Under the pieces are notes generated by a model. The model searched no databases and was not told the DNA's origin. It saw only the letters and a list, made by a program, of their open reading frames with translations. A program made the position numbers and the translations under genes. DNA of 5,556 nucleotides from Planctomycetota bacterium (GTDB taxonomy: Bacteria; Planctomycetota; Planctomycetia; Pirellulales; UBA1268). Positions 5,403 through 5,556 of this stretch are shown here, in pieces; position 1 is the stretch's first letter, and every line of letters begins with the position of its first letter. Location: positions 1 to 5,556 of the forward strand of contig JAQBZA010000237.1 in assembly GCA_027622795.1 (NCBI GenBank). The letters are read 5' to 3'.

Positions 5403-5556
5403 ATGCATCCATTCATGCCCACGTCCGCCGTGCAGCGCGGCCTCGCCAAACCGTTGATCATGGTCGTGGCTGGCTTTCTCGCGCTGGCAGCGGGAACCGC
5501 TACAGCCTCGTTTCCACAGCTGTCGCTGATCTTGCCGCGTGGTGCGCAGCGTGGGG
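5403..5556 (+). CDS. Exported protein, 5' part only; probable planctomycete PPC-type secreted protein
   Basis: Only the first 51 codons are present; the gene continues past the window end. They encode a signal peptide with basic residues (R12, K16), a hydrophobic core (about 18-30) and a likely cleavage site after ATA at 33-35. The mature start is 'SFPQLSLILPRGAQRG'. This resembles the 'P-x-L-x-x-I-x-P-x-G-x-Q-R-G' opening of large secreted planctomycete proteins that carry pre-peptidase C-terminal (PPC) domains and are often encoded beside DUF1501 genes. The assignment is by recall of that pattern and by context; no domain is in view. An in-frame ATG at 5415 is less likely because the strong AGGAGGAG sits just before 5403. 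It is probably co-transcribed with DUF1501 and exported to the same compartment. Confidence 0.7.
   Translation, partial: MHPFMPTSAVQRGLAKPLIMVVAGFLALAAGTATASFPQLSLILPRGAQRG

Noticed and set aside
4744..5412. Minus-strand open frame (222 codons) opposite the DUF1501 gene
   Set aside because: It overlaps the conserved WDHHDN and TEFGRTP region of DUF1501 and has no recognisable features of its own.

Overview
The window looks like chromosomal DNA from a planctomycete or a close relative in the PVC group, roughly 60% GC by eye. The evidence is the set of families. There is a Tat-exported DUF1501 protein followed by a secreted protein whose mature N-terminus resembles planctomycete PPC-type proteins. 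There is also a secreted PQQ-like beta-propeller protein with the 'DWPAFLGPQGSG' N-terminus common in planctomycetes, and a Porin_O_P-type outer-membrane porin. I see no tRNA, rRNA, CRISPR array, insertion sequence or phage gene. Nothing in base composition suggests recent transfer.

Layout. Positions 81-638 (minus strand) encode an exported thermonuclease (SNase-like) with its catalytic residues intact. A short divergent gap of 85 bases separates it from a porin gene at 724-2280 (plus strand). The porin is readable end to end only if two single-base indels in homopolymers are corrected: an A7 run at 1105-1111 and a C4 run at 2146-2149. As given, it splits into a signal-peptide fragment (724-1164) and a barrel fragment (within 1016-2272), and the true C-terminal strand lies in a third segment ending at 2280. 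Convergent to it, 33 bases away, is the PQQ-like propeller gene (3714 down to 2314, minus strand). A 288-base divergent intergenic region (3715-4002) holds a perfect 10-bp tandem repeat and an interrupted inverted repeat. The DUF1501 gene (4003-5310, plus strand) follows, then the first 51 codons of a second exported protein (from 5403), which runs off the window.

Together: all five proteins carry export signals, so the window encodes envelope or periplasmic functions. The DUF1501 gene and the gene after it probably form one transcription unit. The other genes are each divided from their neighbours by a change of strand. The specific substrates cannot be told from sequence. I did not find a convincing new system. 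The observation most worth checking is the doubly frameshifted porin.
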